NCBI RefSeq assembly: GCF_965227785.1
Contig: NZ_OZ245785.1
Span: 1,054,001 to 1,118,000 of the forward strand
DNA length: 64,000 nt
From: Gracilimonas sp965227785
GTDB lineage: Bacteria > Bacteroidota > Rhodothermia > Balneolales > Balneolaceae
Reading direction: 5' to 3'
Shown: piece after piece, positions 1 through 9,214 of the stretch
Layout of the letters: each line of letters opens with the position of its first letter
How positions within the stretch are numbered: position 1 is the stretch's first letter
The notes under the pieces: model-generated
Seen by the model: the letters and a program-made list of their open reading frames with translations, nothing else
Databases searched by the model: none
Told to the model about the DNA's origin: nothing
Program-made: the position numbers and the translations under genes

Positions 1-117
1 CGTTTTATAAATTCCAAAATATTCGTTGCTTATACATTCGCAAATACAATTTCAATATTGTATTTTCTCATGATTATATCATCCCAGTAAAAAGTTCAAT
101 TCACTTAATCATCGCAA

Positions 118-1182
118 ATGTCAGATTCCAGCGGAACAAACCCTTCACAGACTTCAAAAAAACAAGCTCAGAAGGGATTTTTAGATTTTCTTTACACCGA
201 TATAGCTATAGATTTAGGAACGGCAAACACTCTTATCTACTCTCGGGGAGAAGGTATAGTATTGGATGAACCCTCCATTGTAGCTCTCAATTTGCAGAAC
301 GTGCCGGTGGCTACTGGTCATCAGGCCCGATTAATGCATGAGAAAACGCACAATAAAATCAGAACCGTACGCCCATTAAGAGATGGCGTAATTGCTGATT
401 TTGAAGTTGCCGAGCAAATGATCCGCGGGATGATCAAGAAAGTGAAGATGAAATGGTACTCCACCACCCGGCAAATGGTAATCTGTGTGCCCAGTGGAAT
501 TACAGAAGTAGAACGCAGAGCTGTAAGAGACAGTGCCGAACATGCCGGAGCCAAAGAGGTTTATTTGGTGGATGAGCCAATGGCAGCCGCCATTGGAATT
601 GGGCTGGATGTACACGAACCCGTTGGAAGTATGATCGTGGATATTGGTGGTGGTACAACAGAAATTGCCGTAATTGCACTTTCCGGAATTGTTTATGCCC
701 AGTCGGTTCGGTTAGGCGGCGATGAGCTTAACGAAGACATCATCAATTATTTCCGCAGAAACCACAACTTGTTAATCGGTGAAAGAACGGCAGAAAAAAT
801 TAAATGTGAAATCGGTTCCGCTGCTCCCCTTGATGAAGAGCTGGAGATGATTACCAAAGGTCGTGACCTTGTAAATGGAGTTCCAAGAACACGTCACATT
901 ACGTCCAAAGATGCTCGTGAAGCCATAGCAGAATCTGTAAACACGATTGTAGAGTCGATCACGAAATCTCTGGAACAAACCCCACCAGAACTTTCAGCTG
1001 ATATTTTGGACCGCGGGATCATGCTTACCGGTGGTGGGGCCTTGTTAAAAAATCTGGATAAGCTGATCATGGAAACAACAGATCTTCCTGTTCATATTGC
1101 TGAAGATCCATTAACTGCCGTAGTTCGCGGAACTGGTGCCATACTTGAAAATCTCGAATATTACCGTCCGGTAATTTCCTAA
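118..1182 (+). CDS. mreB: Rod shape-determining protein MreB
   Basis: Bacterial actin homologue that forms membrane-associated filaments and directs side-wall peptidoglycan synthesis. The ATPase signature is complete: phosphate-1 loop DLGTANT near residue 32, phosphate-2 loop DIGGGTTE near residue 173 and the adenosine motif LTGGGALL near residue 302. The protein is 354 residues, a normal length plus a Ser/Gln/Lys-rich N-terminal tail of about 20 residues before the conserved FLYTDIAIDLG start. It is the first gene of the mreBCD-mrdA-rodA operon, 14 bases before mreC. The 117 bases upstream are A+T rich and should hold the promoter, but I see no clear box. Confidence 0.97.
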   Translation: MSDSSGTNPSQTSKKQAQKGFLDFLYTDIAIDLGTANTLIYSRGEGIVLDEPSIVALNLQNVPVATGHQARLMHEKTHNKIRTVRPLRDGVIADFEVAEQMIRGMIKKVKMKWYSTTRQMVICVPSGITEVERRAVRDSAEHAGAKEVYLVDEPMAAAIGIGLDVHEPVGSMIVDIGGGTTEIAVIALSGIVYAQSVRLGGDELNEDIINYFRRNHNLLIGERTAEKIKCEIGSAAPLDEELEMITKGRDLVNGVPRTRHITSKDAREAIAESVNTIVESITKSLEQTPPELSADILDRGIMLTGGGALLKNLDKLIMETTDLPVHIAEDPLTAVVRGTGAILENLEYYRPVIS

Positions 1183-1196
1183 TCTCCTGGAAATGA

Positions 1197-2039
1197 ATGC
1201 GATTTAGATCATTCAATTTAAGTGATGCCAAAGATTATATAGTTACCGCTCTTATCTTGCTTTTCGCCTTTGCTATTATGATTGGCAGGCATCAGGGGGG
1301 TATTGACACCCTGCGAAAGATTTCCGTTACAGGCTTGAGTTTGCTCGAAGAACCTCTGGCTAACATCAGGGTTTACCGGCAAGCCCTCAACACGAACACC
1401 TATCTTCAACGCCAGAATATTTTACTTCAGGATGAACTGAGTCGGCTCCGATCCATTGAACAGGAGAACCGTGAACTTCGCAGACTTCTGGGATACAGGG
1501 AGCGCAGTCAGTTTGAATTGGCCCCTGTCTCAATTGTCGGAAAACAATTGAAAGGACAAAATAATACCCTGACTATTGATTCCGGAAGTTCTGATGGATT
1601 AGAAGACGGAATGCCCCTTGTAACTTCTGATGGATTGATTGGAAAAATTGTACTCACCGGCTCCTATTATTCTCAGGTGATGCCCTATTATAATTCTCTG
1701 TTCAGGGTAAGTGCCCGTATTCAGGAGAATCAGGCACATGGTATTGTAAGCTGGCCGGGCGAAATTTATGGTGAACTTGTGATGGACTTTGTACCCAAGA
1801 CCATTCCGATCGACAGTGGCTTTGTAGTGGAAACATCAGGAAACAGTAATCAATTTCCAGGCGGAATTCCCATTGGAAGGGTGATCCGGTCTGAGCCGGA
1901 GCCCGGGCGTGAAACACAACGTATTTATTTAGAACCCTTTGTTCTGTTGGCTGATATTGCCCAGGGTTTTGTCATCGAATTTCAACCCGATACAAGTATT
2001 GTCAACCTTCAACAAGATTATAACCAGCTTTTTGAATGA
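1197..2039 (+). CDS. mreC: Rod shape-determining protein MreC
   Basis: Bitopic inner-membrane scaffold of the elongasome that links MreB to PBP2/RodA. Visible features are one transmembrane helix near residues 13-30, a coiled coil at about 55-100 (many Leu, Gln, Glu, Arg) and the double beta-barrel periplasmic domain, with a typical segment IDSGSSDGLEDGMPLVTSDG. The length of 280 residues is usual. Its stop codon overlaps the mreD start (ATGA), which suggests translational coupling. Confidence 0.95.
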   Translation: MRFRSFNLSDAKDYIVTALILLFAFAIMIGRHQGGIDTLRKISVTGLSLLEEPLANIRVYRQALNTNTYLQRQNILLQDELSRLRSIEQENRELRRLLGYRERSQFELAPVSIVGKQLKGQNNTLTIDSGSSDGLEDGMPLVTSDGLIGKIVLTGSYYSQVMPYYNSLFRVSARIQENQAHGIVSWPGEIYGELVMDFVPKTIPIDSGFVVETSGNSNQFPGGIPIGRVIRSEPEPGRETQRIYLEPFVLLADIAQGFVIEFQPDTSIVNLQQDYNQLFE

Positions 2040-2506
2040 GTGCAGAAACCCTAAAAGACTTTTTGATTGGCTTATGCTTTATTCTGGCTGAAGTTCTCAT
2101 TTTCCAGCATCTGAGCTTATTTGGAGCCACTCCCGATCCGCTGATTCTTTATCTTCTTTGGATGGCCATGAAATACGACCGTATTAAACTGGTGTTATTT
2201 GCGGCAGCACTCGGGCTTATTCAGGATGCGCTTTTTGACTTCTGGGGGTTGCACATGTTTGCCAAAACCCTGATGTGTTTCGCCTTCTTTAATTTCGTAA
2301 AACAACGAAAGGAGGGTCGCTTACTTTTGTGGCAAATATTCCTTGTCATCACTGTGGCAGCTATATTTCATAACCTGATTTTTCTCGGGTTGAGCAGTTT
2401 CATTGAGGCATATACTACCGGATTTATTCCTATAATTTTTATCCTTGGAAACAGTTTATATACTGCACTACTTGGAGCCATGCTTTTCATTTTTAAAGGA
2501 AATTAG
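2036..2506 (+). CDS. mreD: Rod shape-determining protein MreD
   Basis: Small polytopic membrane protein of the elongasome. The 156 residues form about five hydrophobic helices and the family's short DxxF region (LIQDALFDFWGLHMFAK) is present. MreD is poorly conserved, so the call rests on size, topology and its position between mreC and the PBP2 gene. It starts inside the mreC stop codon and ends 6 bases before mrdA. Confidence 0.9.
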   Translation: MSAETLKDFLIGLCFILAEVLIFQHLSLFGATPDPLILYLLWMAMKYDRIKLVLFAAALGLIQDALFDFWGLHMFAKTLMCFAFFNFVKQRKEGRLLLWQIFLVITVAAIFHNLIFLGLSSFIEAYTTGFIPIIFILGNSLYTALLGAMLFIFKGN

Positions 2507-2512
2507 ACGCAG

Positions 2513-4378
2513 ATGTCAACCGGTCAAACAAATCGAACAAGAACTTCTATCCGGGCACTTCAGGTAATCATCCTTGGGTTTACCCTTATTGTGCTGGGCC
2601 GGATTTTCTATCTGCAGATAGTGGAATATGAAGTTTACGCTGCTTTGGGGCAGGAAAACTCGGTTCGTCAGGAATACGTAGATCCTGCCCGCGGTTTGAT
2701 TTATGACCGAAATGGAGAACTTATTGTAGATAACGAACCTATTTTCTCGATCACTATCACCCCTTCCCTTTTTGATGAAAATAACATACCGTTATTAGCT
2801 GATTTACTTAGTGTTTCTGACTCCCTATTGACCGTCAAAGTTCAGGAGGCTCAGCAGTATTCGTGGCATCGTACTTCCCGACTATTTACAGAAATTGATT
2901 TCCCTACTTTCTCTGCTGTGCAGGAAAATCTTTGGCAGTTACCCGGTATTGGACATCAGATAGAAAGTAAGCGCCATTACCCTACCCAGATGAAAGCATC
3001 ACATCTGCTTGGGTATTTACGGGAAGCCAACGAAAATGAGTATCGGCAATCCGAGACGATCCGCCTTGGCGACAAAATTGGCAAAAGTGGTCTTGAGTTG
3101 ATCTATGAAGATTCGTTAAGGGGTGACCTCGGTATCAGGTACCTCAAGGTAAACGCTTTTGGACAGTCACTTGGTGAGTTTGACGGAAATGAACTTGGGC
3201 GAAATCCGGTACAGGGAACTAATATAATAACCACTATAGACACCGAGCTTCAGGTTTTTGCTGAAAAACTGATGGAGGGAAAACGTGGTGCCGTAGTGGC
3301 TATGAACCCTAATACGGGAGCTATTCTCGCCATGGTAAGCTCTCCCACATACGACCTAAGCAGGCTTGCCGGAAGGCTGGATCAGGATTACTGGCAGGCT
3401 ATAAATGCAGACTCAACCACACCCTTATATAACCGGGCAATATCAAGCCGACAACCACCCGGCTCTACTTTTAAGCCATTAATGGGGATCATTGGTTTGC
3501 ATATGGGGATCATCACCCCTCAAACAAAAATTTATAACAGCGGAGCGTATATCCGAGGACGGGCATACCGGGACTTAGCTCCGGTTGGTGAATATGATCT
3601 CCAAAAGGCCATCACCTATTCCAGCAATACCTATTTCTTCTCGCTGATGGATAAGATTGCAACACAGGACAAACTTAATGAATGGAGTAGTTTGGTTAAA
3701 GATTTCGGTCTTGGTGTATCAACTAAAGTGGATCTGCCTAATGCCAATTCCGGGCTTATTCCTGACAGCACCTATCTAAACAGACGTATTGGAGAACGAA
3801 GGTGGGGTTTGGGAGACCTCATCAATTTTGGAGTCGGGCAGGGAATGGTTTCTGTCTCACCTATTCAAATCGCACAAATGACGAGCACCTTTGCCAATGG
3901 AGGCTACCGTGTTAAACCTCATTTAGTTCAGGTTTTCAAACATCCGGATGGATCTATAAGCCGAGTGCAAACTGAAAGGACTAAAATAGATTGGCTAAGG
4001 GAGGAATACCTTGAAGTAATTCGAGCCGGAATGCGCGGGGTAGTTACCGAAGGAAGCGGACGCTGGTATGCTAACCATCCTGAAATCGAGATTGCCGGTA
4101 AAACAGGAACGGCTCAGAATCCACATGGAATGGATCACGGATGGTTCACCTCCTATGCACCGCTTGATAACCCTCAAATTGTTGTTACCGCCTTCGTTGA
4201 AAACGCAGGTTTTGCTTCTACATCAGCGGCACCTATTGCCTCCTTGGTAATTGAGAAGTATTTACAAGGCGAAATTACCCGTCCTTACGTATATGATTAC
4301 GTATTGAATTTCGAACCAAAAGAAGAGGAAGAAGAGCCTTCCGCTCCCCAACTGAATCAACCCGCAGAGAATGAATAA
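2513..4378 (+). CDS. mrdA: Penicillin-binding protein 2, elongation transpeptidase
   Basis: Class B PBP that cross-links peptidoglycan with RodA during elongation. It has an N-terminal membrane anchor near residues 15-38, a dimerisation/pedestal region, then the transpeptidase domain with all three active-site motifs: STFK (Ser318, Lys321), SSN (370-372) and KTG (530-532). The length of 621 residues is normal, and the C-terminus ends in an acidic/Pro tail. The last 8 bases overlap the start of rodA, so the two partner enzymes are translationally coupled. Confidence 0.96.
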   Translation: MSTGQTNRTRTSIRALQVIILGFTLIVLGRIFYLQIVEYEVYAALGQENSVRQEYVDPARGLIYDRNGELIVDNEPIFSITITPSLFDENNIPLLADLLSVSDSLLTVKVQEAQQYSWHRTSRLFTEIDFPTFSAVQENLWQLPGIGHQIESKRHYPTQMKASHLLGYLREANENEYRQSETIRLGDKIGKSGLELIYEDSLRGDLGIRYLKVNAFGQSLGEFDGNELGRNPVQGTNIITTIDTELQVFAEKLMEGKRGAVVAMNPNTGAILAMVSSPTYDLSRLAGRLDQDYWQAINADSTTPLYNRAISSRQPPGSTFKPLMGIIGLHMGIITPQTKIYNSGAYIRGRAYRDLAPVGEYDLQKAITYSSNTYFFSLMDKIATQDKLNEWSSLVKDFGLGVSTKVDLPNANSGLIPDSTYLNRRIGERRWGLGDLINFGVGQGMVSVSPIQIAQMTSTFANGGYRVKPHLVQVFKHPDGSISRVQTERTKIDWLREEYLEVIRAGMRGVVTEGSGRWYANHPEIEIAGKTGTAQNPHGMDHGWFTSYAPLDNPQIVVTAFVENAGFASTSAAPIASLVIEKYLQGEITRPYVYDYVLNFEPKEEEEEPSAPQLNQPAENE

Positions 4379-5621
4379 TATCAGAGAATTTAGCTGGTCT
4401 GTGGTTTTCGCCTGGGTGATACTGTTCATCATCGGGATTGTAGCCATTTACAGTGCTACACAAGGCCCGGTATCCCAATTTTTACCCGAATACATTCAGG
4501 ATAATTTTTACAAGCAAGTTATCTTTGTATCTCTTTCCATCTTCATACTGGCTGCAGTTCAACTTGTATCTCCCAGAAACTTCATTCAACTATCCTATGC
4601 TTTCTATGCCATTTGCCTGGTACTGATGGTAATAACCCTTTACTTCGGCACCGAAGTAAATGGTGCCAAAAGCTGGCTGCGATTTGGGCCTTTTAACTTA
4701 CAAACCAGTGAGTTGATGAAAATTGCCACTATCCTGGCTACGGCAAATTACCTGACAAGCCGCCGGGATATTACAGCAGAGAATGTACGCTATGCCGTCA
4801 TTTCCGTTATTATTATTTTAATACCTACCATTCTCGTTTTTATGCAAAACGACCTTGGAACAGCGTTAATTTTCCTTACACTCATCCCCGTCATGCTGTT
4901 CTGGTCAGGTTTACCATACGGGGTTTCTCTCTTCATAATATCTCCGGCCATCATCGCTTATTTATCGGTTATAGAATGGTATTATGGAGTGATTGCAGCA
5001 GTAATTTTGACCGCCGCAATCTTCTTTATTCAACGGAGGATCTGGCTATCCATCACGTCCCTCATCACCGGGTTATTGACTACTTCAGGGGTACAATTAG
5101 CTCTTACCCAACTATTACAACCCCACCAAATTGCCAGGATTGCAGCATTCACAAATCCTGCTTACGACCCTACAGGAGCAGGCTGGAATGTGATTCAGGC
5201 TAAAACAGCAATTGGCTCAGGTGGTTTAACAGGCAAAGGATTTTTAGAGGGAACCCAAACTCAGCTCAAATTTCTTCCGGAACAGTGGACTGATTTTATA
5301 TTTTGTGTGATTGGGGAAGAGTTTGGTTTTGTAGGAGCTGCTATTGTAATTATAACTTTTCTCTTCTTATTCATACGCCTGTTAAACATGGCTGGTAGTC
5401 ATAAGCATCCTTTTGCACAACTTGTAACCGTGAGCATTGCCTCGGTCTTTTTTGTCCATTTCTTTATCAATGTGGGTAGTGCTTCTGCCCTTCTTCCTGT
5501 AATCGGCTTGCCTCTTCCGTTTGTAAGCTATGGCGGGTCGGCATTCATAACCAACACTCTTATGCTGGCCATTTGTTTAAATATGGATTTCTATAAACGG
5601 GATTTCAGCATCTACCGGTAG
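4371..5621 (+). CDS. rodA: Rod shape-determining protein RodA, SEDS glycosyltransferase
   Basis: SEDS-family peptidoglycan polymerase that works with PBP2. The 416 residues contain about ten membrane helices. SEDS hallmarks are visible: the periplasmic WLRFGPFNLQTSELMK segment near residue 103, the large-loop region GSGGLTGKGFLEGTQTQLKF and the C-terminal GLPLPFVSYGGS motif. It is the last gene of the mre/mrd operon and is convergent with rnhB 22 bases downstream. I see no hairpin terminator in that gap. Confidence 0.95.
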   Translation: MNNIREFSWSVVFAWVILFIIGIVAIYSATQGPVSQFLPEYIQDNFYKQVIFVSLSIFILAAVQLVSPRNFIQLSYAFYAICLVLMVITLYFGTEVNGAKSWLRFGPFNLQTSELMKIATILATANYLTSRRDITAENVRYAVISVIIILIPTILVFMQNDLGTALIFLTLIPVMLFWSGLPYGVSLFIISPAIIAYLSVIEWYYGVIAAVILTAAIFFIQRRIWLSITSLITGLLTTSGVQLALTQLLQPHQIARIAAFTNPAYDPTGAGWNVIQAKTAIGSGGLTGKGFLEGTQTQLKFLPEQWTDFIFCVIGEEFGFVGAAIVIITFLFLFIRLLNMAGSHKHPFAQLVTVSIASVFFVHFFINVGSASALLPVIGLPLPFVSYGGSAFITNTLMLAICLNMDFYKRDFSIYR

Positions 5622-5643
5622 AGCCGGTCTAATACTTTGACAA

Positions 5644-6222
5644 TCATCGCTTTTTGGAAGTGCCCAACTTAAAGGTAGTACGGTGATAGGCGGTATAGCC
5701 AAACTCCTTCAACCCCTTTTTATGAGCAACTGTGGGATAACCGACGTTTGTATCCCAACCATATTCCGGGAACTCTTCGTGGAGATCTCGCATCAAATCA
5801 TCCCGGTAAACTTTTGCTAAAATTGAAGCTGCAGCAATACTCATGGACCTGTCGTCTCCTTTTACTAAACACGTGTAAGGAATCAGAGAACTCATATAAC
5901 GATTTCCATCCACCAGTAAATAGTCCGGAGTGATTTTGGTGGCATCAACGCATTTTTGCATAGTATGGAGTGAAGCCCACAAAATATTCAACCTGTCAAT
6001 TTCAGCAATACTTCCCTCCTGAACTGTCCACAACAACGCTTCCTCTTTTATTTGCTTGGAAAGCCTGTTTCGTTCTTCTTCCCCGATACCTTTACTGTCT
6101 CTTATCTCCGGTATGTTCGTATCCGGATGAAATACTACTCCTGCTGCAACTACCGGACCGGCAAGGCATCCGCGCCCTACTTCATCCAATCCCATTACAT
6201 GCGTGTAGCCTTCCGCCCACAA
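5644..6222 (-). CDS. rnhB: Ribonuclease HII
   Basis: Endonuclease that cuts the RNA strand of RNA-DNA hybrids and removes misincorporated ribonucleotides. Conserved acidic residues are in place: the LDEVGRG motif (Asp13, Glu14) and Asp105 in LLVDGN. The only canonical start is the TTG at 6222, yet the frame stays open upstream to 6265. The translation there, RLKFERQLW, matches the usual N-terminus of RNase HII from related bacteria. The real start may therefore be a rare ATC/ATT near 6247-6258 (see findings). Divergent from the VWA gene. Confidence 0.93.
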   Translation of the reverse strand: MWAEGYTHVMGLDEVGRGCLAGPVVAAGVVFHPDTNIPEIRDSKGIGEEERNRLSKQIKEEALLWTVQEGSIAEIDRLNILWASLHTMQKCVDATKITPDYLLVDGNRYMSSLIPYTCLVKGDDRSMSIAAASILAKVYRDDLMRDLHEEFPEYGWDTNVGYPTVAHKKGLKEFGYTAYHRTTFKLGTSKKR

Positions 6223-6366
6223 CTGTCGTTCAAATTTTAACCGGTCGATGATATTATTTTTTCGTTACTGAATTCACTCAGAATATATCCATGTATTCAA
6301 TTCTTTTCTGAATAAATGGAACTCATTTGTCCCGCTTCGTATTTGATATGGAAAAGGGATCTGATT

Positions 6367-7479
6367 ATGCATTTTAAATATTTCGAGTGGGATGAGCGGT
6401 TTGCCAAAACCAACGGTAAATCACCGTTCGATACTTTGTGGGACTTGTTTCAACAACTGCTCACCATATCGAGCGGAGATGTTAAGCAGGCCCTTAAATG
6501 GCTGACCGATCTGGATAATGAATATGATATTACCGGACAGTTTGATGACGATTATTCGCTGGGTGATTTCATCGAAGAGTTAAAAGAACGAGGCTATATC
6601 GAAAATGATCGTGATGGAGCCGGTTTCATTATGACCAAGAAAACAGAACGAAGCCTCAGAAAACGTTCCCTTGAAGAAATATTCAAAAACCTGGAAAAAG
6701 GCGGAGTAGGTTCTCACAAAACACCACATACAGGAAAAGGTTTGGAACGTCAGCCAGAAACCCGGAAGTGGACACAGGGTGATGACATCGGGCAAATAGA
6801 CAGCGTTGGAACTATGCTGAACATGCTGAACCACAGCAGTATCGATGCTTTCAACCTACAGGAAGACGATCTGAAAGTTTATGAAACCGACCACTATACA
6901 TCCAACGCCACCGTTCTGCTGATCGATTTGAGCCACTCTATGATACTTTACGGAGAAGACCGTATCACGCCGGCTAAGAAAGTGGCTATGGCCCTCTCAG
7001 AGCTTATTATGAATAACTATGCCAAGGACTCACTGGATATTGTAGCGTTTGGTAATGAAGCCTGGAAAATATCGGTAGATGACCTTCCCTATTTAAAAGT
7101 TGGGCCGTATCACACCAATACTAAACAAGGGCTTGAAGTGGCCCGACATATTCTGCAACGAAAGAAATACGCCAATAAGCAGATCTTTATGATCACAGAC
7201 GGAAAGCCATCCTGCATTATTGAAAATGGCAGGCTTTATAAAAACAGCTTTGGCCTGGATCGTAAAATTGTAAATAAGGTGCTGGACGAAGCTGTGAAAT
7301 GCCGTAGAGATCAGATTACCATTACTACCTTTATGATTGCCCAGGATCCATACCTACAAAGCTTTGTACGCGAGATGACAGAAGCCAATAAAGGAAAAGC
7401 CTATTTTGCCTCTCTTGATAATTTAGGTGGATATATCTTTGAAGACTATATCCAGAATCGTAAGAAGAATGTGAAATAA
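6367..7479 (+). CDS. VWA domain-containing protein
   Basis: A 370-residue cytoplasmic protein with a C-terminal von Willebrand factor A domain. The MIDAS metal site DLSHSM lies near residue 186 and the domain ends in the typical MITDGKPS strand. The N-terminal half (WDERFAKTNGKSPFDTLWDLFQ) is charged and of unknown fold. I chose the ATG at 6367; an in-frame ATG at 6316 would add 17 residues that do not look conserved. Such proteins often work with a MoxR-type AAA+ ATPase, but none is nearby. Function unknown. A hairpin just past the stop points the other way, for the skp operon. Confidence 0.85.
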   Translation: MHFKYFEWDERFAKTNGKSPFDTLWDLFQQLLTISSGDVKQALKWLTDLDNEYDITGQFDDDYSLGDFIEELKERGYIENDRDGAGFIMTKKTERSLRKRSLEEIFKNLEKGGVGSHKTPHTGKGLERQPETRKWTQGDDIGQIDSVGTMLNMLNHSSIDAFNLQEDDLKVYETDHYTSNATVLLIDLSHSMILYGEDRITPAKKVAMALSELIMNNYAKDSLDIVAFGNEAWKISVDDLPYLKVGPYHTNTKQGLEVARHILQRKKYANKQIFMITDGKPSCIIENGRLYKNSFGLDRKIVNKVLDEAVKCRRDQITITTFMIAQDPYLQSFVREMTEANKGKAYFASLDNLGGYIFEDYIQNRKKNVK

Positions 7480-7482
7480 AAA

Positions 7483-7506
7483 AAGCCGTCCAGTTACGAA
7501 CGGCTT
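7483..7506 (-). terminator. Rho-independent terminator of the bamA-skp run
   Basis: A 7-base-pair stem, AAGCCGT paired with ACGGCTT, lies 27 bases past the stop of the last skp gene. Read on the minus strand it is followed by a run of seven T (plus-strand A run 7478-7484). The plus strand has no T run, so it serves the minus-strand operon and not the VWA gene, although it sits only a few bases past that gene's stop. Confidence 0.7.
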
Positions 7507-7533
7507 GTAAACTATTCTTGAATAAGTAATGAA

Positions 7534-8082
7534 TTAGTTGAACACGCCCAACTCTTGCATTACCGCATCAGTGATATCATATTCAGCCTGATATTCTTCA
7601 GAAGCATACAGAATTATTAGATCACCGCTGGAAGTTGTTGTGTTCAGTACATAGCTCAGGCCTTTCTCTTTGGCAACTGCATCAATTGCCGTTCCAATTT
7701 GAGTAAACATAGGACCTAACAACTCCTGACGACGTTGTTGTAGCGCTTGTTCCGCTTGTTGTTGAGCAGTGCTTAAATCCTGCTGCAGTTGAGCTAAACG
7801 CTCTTGCTCTCTTTGATTTGCTTCCTGGGTTCTTACACCGGCTTTTTGCTCATATTCAGCAACCTGCTGTTGGAAATCCTGCTCTTTTTGCAGCAGTTCC
7901 TGTTGCTTCTGCTCAGCAAAATTTTGCAGTCTTTTCTGGATCGCAGCCATTTCCGGCATTTTAGCAAGTACAGCTTGCGGGTTTACGTAACCGATTTTCA
8001 TTTCTGCTTCCTGTGCCTTTGCAACATCTATGGATGAAAAGGCAATCAAAAAGGAAACAAGTAATAAGCTTAATTTCTTCAT
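7534..8082 (-). CDS. skp: OmpH/Skp family periplasmic chaperone (third copy)
   Basis: Periplasmic holdase chaperone for unfolded outer-membrane proteins. The 182 residues have a Sec signal peptide cut after about residue 23 (VAKAQ), the family opening KIGYVNPQAVLAKMPE, a long Gln/Glu-rich coiled coil at about 50-130 (the tentacle helices) and a C-terminal beta segment around YVLNTTTSS. This is the last of three tandem paralogues downstream of bamA, 23 bases after the second copy and before a terminator. It is the most Gln-rich of the three. Confidence 0.9.
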   Translation of the reverse strand: MKKLSLLLVSFLIAFSSIDVAKAQEAEMKIGYVNPQAVLAKMPEMAAIQKRLQNFAEQKQQELLQKEQDFQQQVAEYEQKAGVRTQEANQREQERLAQLQQDLSTAQQQAEQALQQRRQELLGPMFTQIGTAIDAVAKEKGLSYVLNTTTSSGDLIILYASEEYQAEYDITDAVMQELGVFN

Positions 8083-8105
8083 TAGTATCGTTTTATTGGC
8101 TTTGA

Positions 8106-8624
8106 TTATTTTAATTTTGCTATAATTTTGTCGGTAATGTCAAGACCTTCGTTATCTGCAAAAAAGATGATGGCGTCTCCATAAGAAGTCCCTTCGTTCA
8201 GAACCAAATCAAGGTCCATCTCCTCAGCAACTTCTTCCATAGCTGTGTTCATCTTTTCGATGATGGGTGCCATGAGCTCATTTCGCTTCTGGCGAATTTC
8301 ATTCATCATGGTCTCACGATCCTGCTCAAACTCCTGGTTCATTTCCATCAGCTCCTGTTCTTTTACAGCTCTTTCCTGCTGAGAAAGGTTAGCCATGGAA
8401 GACTCATAGTTAGAGAAAATCTGTTGCAGGTCGGTGGCTTTCGAAGCAAGCTCTTCATCTCTTTGGTCAATCAGGGCATTAATTTGTTCATCAACCTGTT
8501 CTACTTCAGGAAGTTGACTAAGAACACGGGCTGGATTGGTGTATCCGATTTTAACCTGTGCCATAGCATCCTGGAGCGTAAAAACGCTCAAGAAAAGGAT
8601 AATTGCAGTAATTTTTTTACTCAT
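8106..8624 (-). CDS. skp: OmpH/Skp family periplasmic chaperone (second copy)
   Basis: A 172-residue Skp-like protein with a signal peptide (cleavage near AMAQ), opening motif KIGYTNPARVLSQLPE, a Glu/Met-rich coiled coil at about 45-125 and a C-terminal strand LDLVLNEGTS. It aligns well with the third copy (the KIGYxNPxxVLxxxPE start is shared), so these two look like the more recent duplication, while the bamA-proximal copy is more distant. Expected to bind outer-membrane proteins on the way to BamA. Confidence 0.9.
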   Translation of the reverse strand: MSKKITAIILFLSVFTLQDAMAQVKIGYTNPARVLSQLPEVEQVDEQINALIDQRDEELASKATDLQQIFSNYESSMANLSQQERAVKEQELMEMNQEFEQDRETMMNEIRQKRNELMAPIIEKMNTAMEEVAEEMDLDLVLNEGTSYGDAIIFFADNEGLDITDKIIAKLK

Positions 8625-8677
8625 GTTTGTGGGTCTGTCGTTTTTTCTAATTTAAAAGTTTTTTCAGTCAATTGTCG

Positions 8678-9214
8678 TTACTGTTCTTCTACCTCGATTC
8701 CCAGTTCCAACAAAATATCATCATTTAGATTGTACTCATTATTGGCATACACCATGTAAATGTCGCCTGAACGGTCGAATACAAAATCAAAACTCTGTTG
8801 CTGAGCTACCGCTCGTACAGCTGTAAAAACCTGTCGCTGGATGGGCTCCAATAATTCACGCTGCCGTGAAAAGTACTCACCCTCAGGACCAAATTTTTGA
8901 GCAAGAAATTGTTCCTTTTGTTTCTTCTTCTGAGCAATTTCCTGCTTCTTTTGATTACGAATCTCATCAGTGTATAGTATTTCCTTGGCGTCGTAATCTT
9001 CCTGAAGCTGCTGAATTTCATTTTCCAATTCTTCCACCTGCTCTTTCCACTGGGTACTCAACAAATCAAGCTGCTGCTGAATCCCTTCATACTCGGGTAT
9101 CTGCTGAAGGATATAATCAGACTCATAAAATCCGATTTTTTGTTCCTGAGCCCATAAAAACTGTGAAAGGCCAACAACCAAAAAAGGAATGAGTATATAC
9201 TTGAACAATCGCAT
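8678..9214 (-). CDS. skp: OmpH/Skp family periplasmic chaperone (first copy)
   Basis: A 178-residue Skp-like protein next to bamA. It has a signal peptide (cleavage near LWAQ), a more diverged opening KIGFYESDYILQQIPE, a strongly charged coiled coil at about 45-125 and the C-terminal segment FDFVFDRSGDIYMVYANNEYN. Its start codon shares one base with the bamA stop (TAATG), so translation is probably coupled. Position and fold fit the classical bamA-skp pairing. Confidence 0.9.
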   Translation of the reverse strand: MRLFKYILIPFLVVGLSQFLWAQEQKIGFYESDYILQQIPEYEGIQQQLDLLSTQWKEQVEELENEIQQLQEDYDAKEILYTDEIRNQKKQEIAQKKKQKEQFLAQKFGPEGEYFSRQRELLEPIQRQVFTAVRAVAQQQSFDFVFDRSGDIYMVYANNEYNLNDDILLELGIEVEEQ

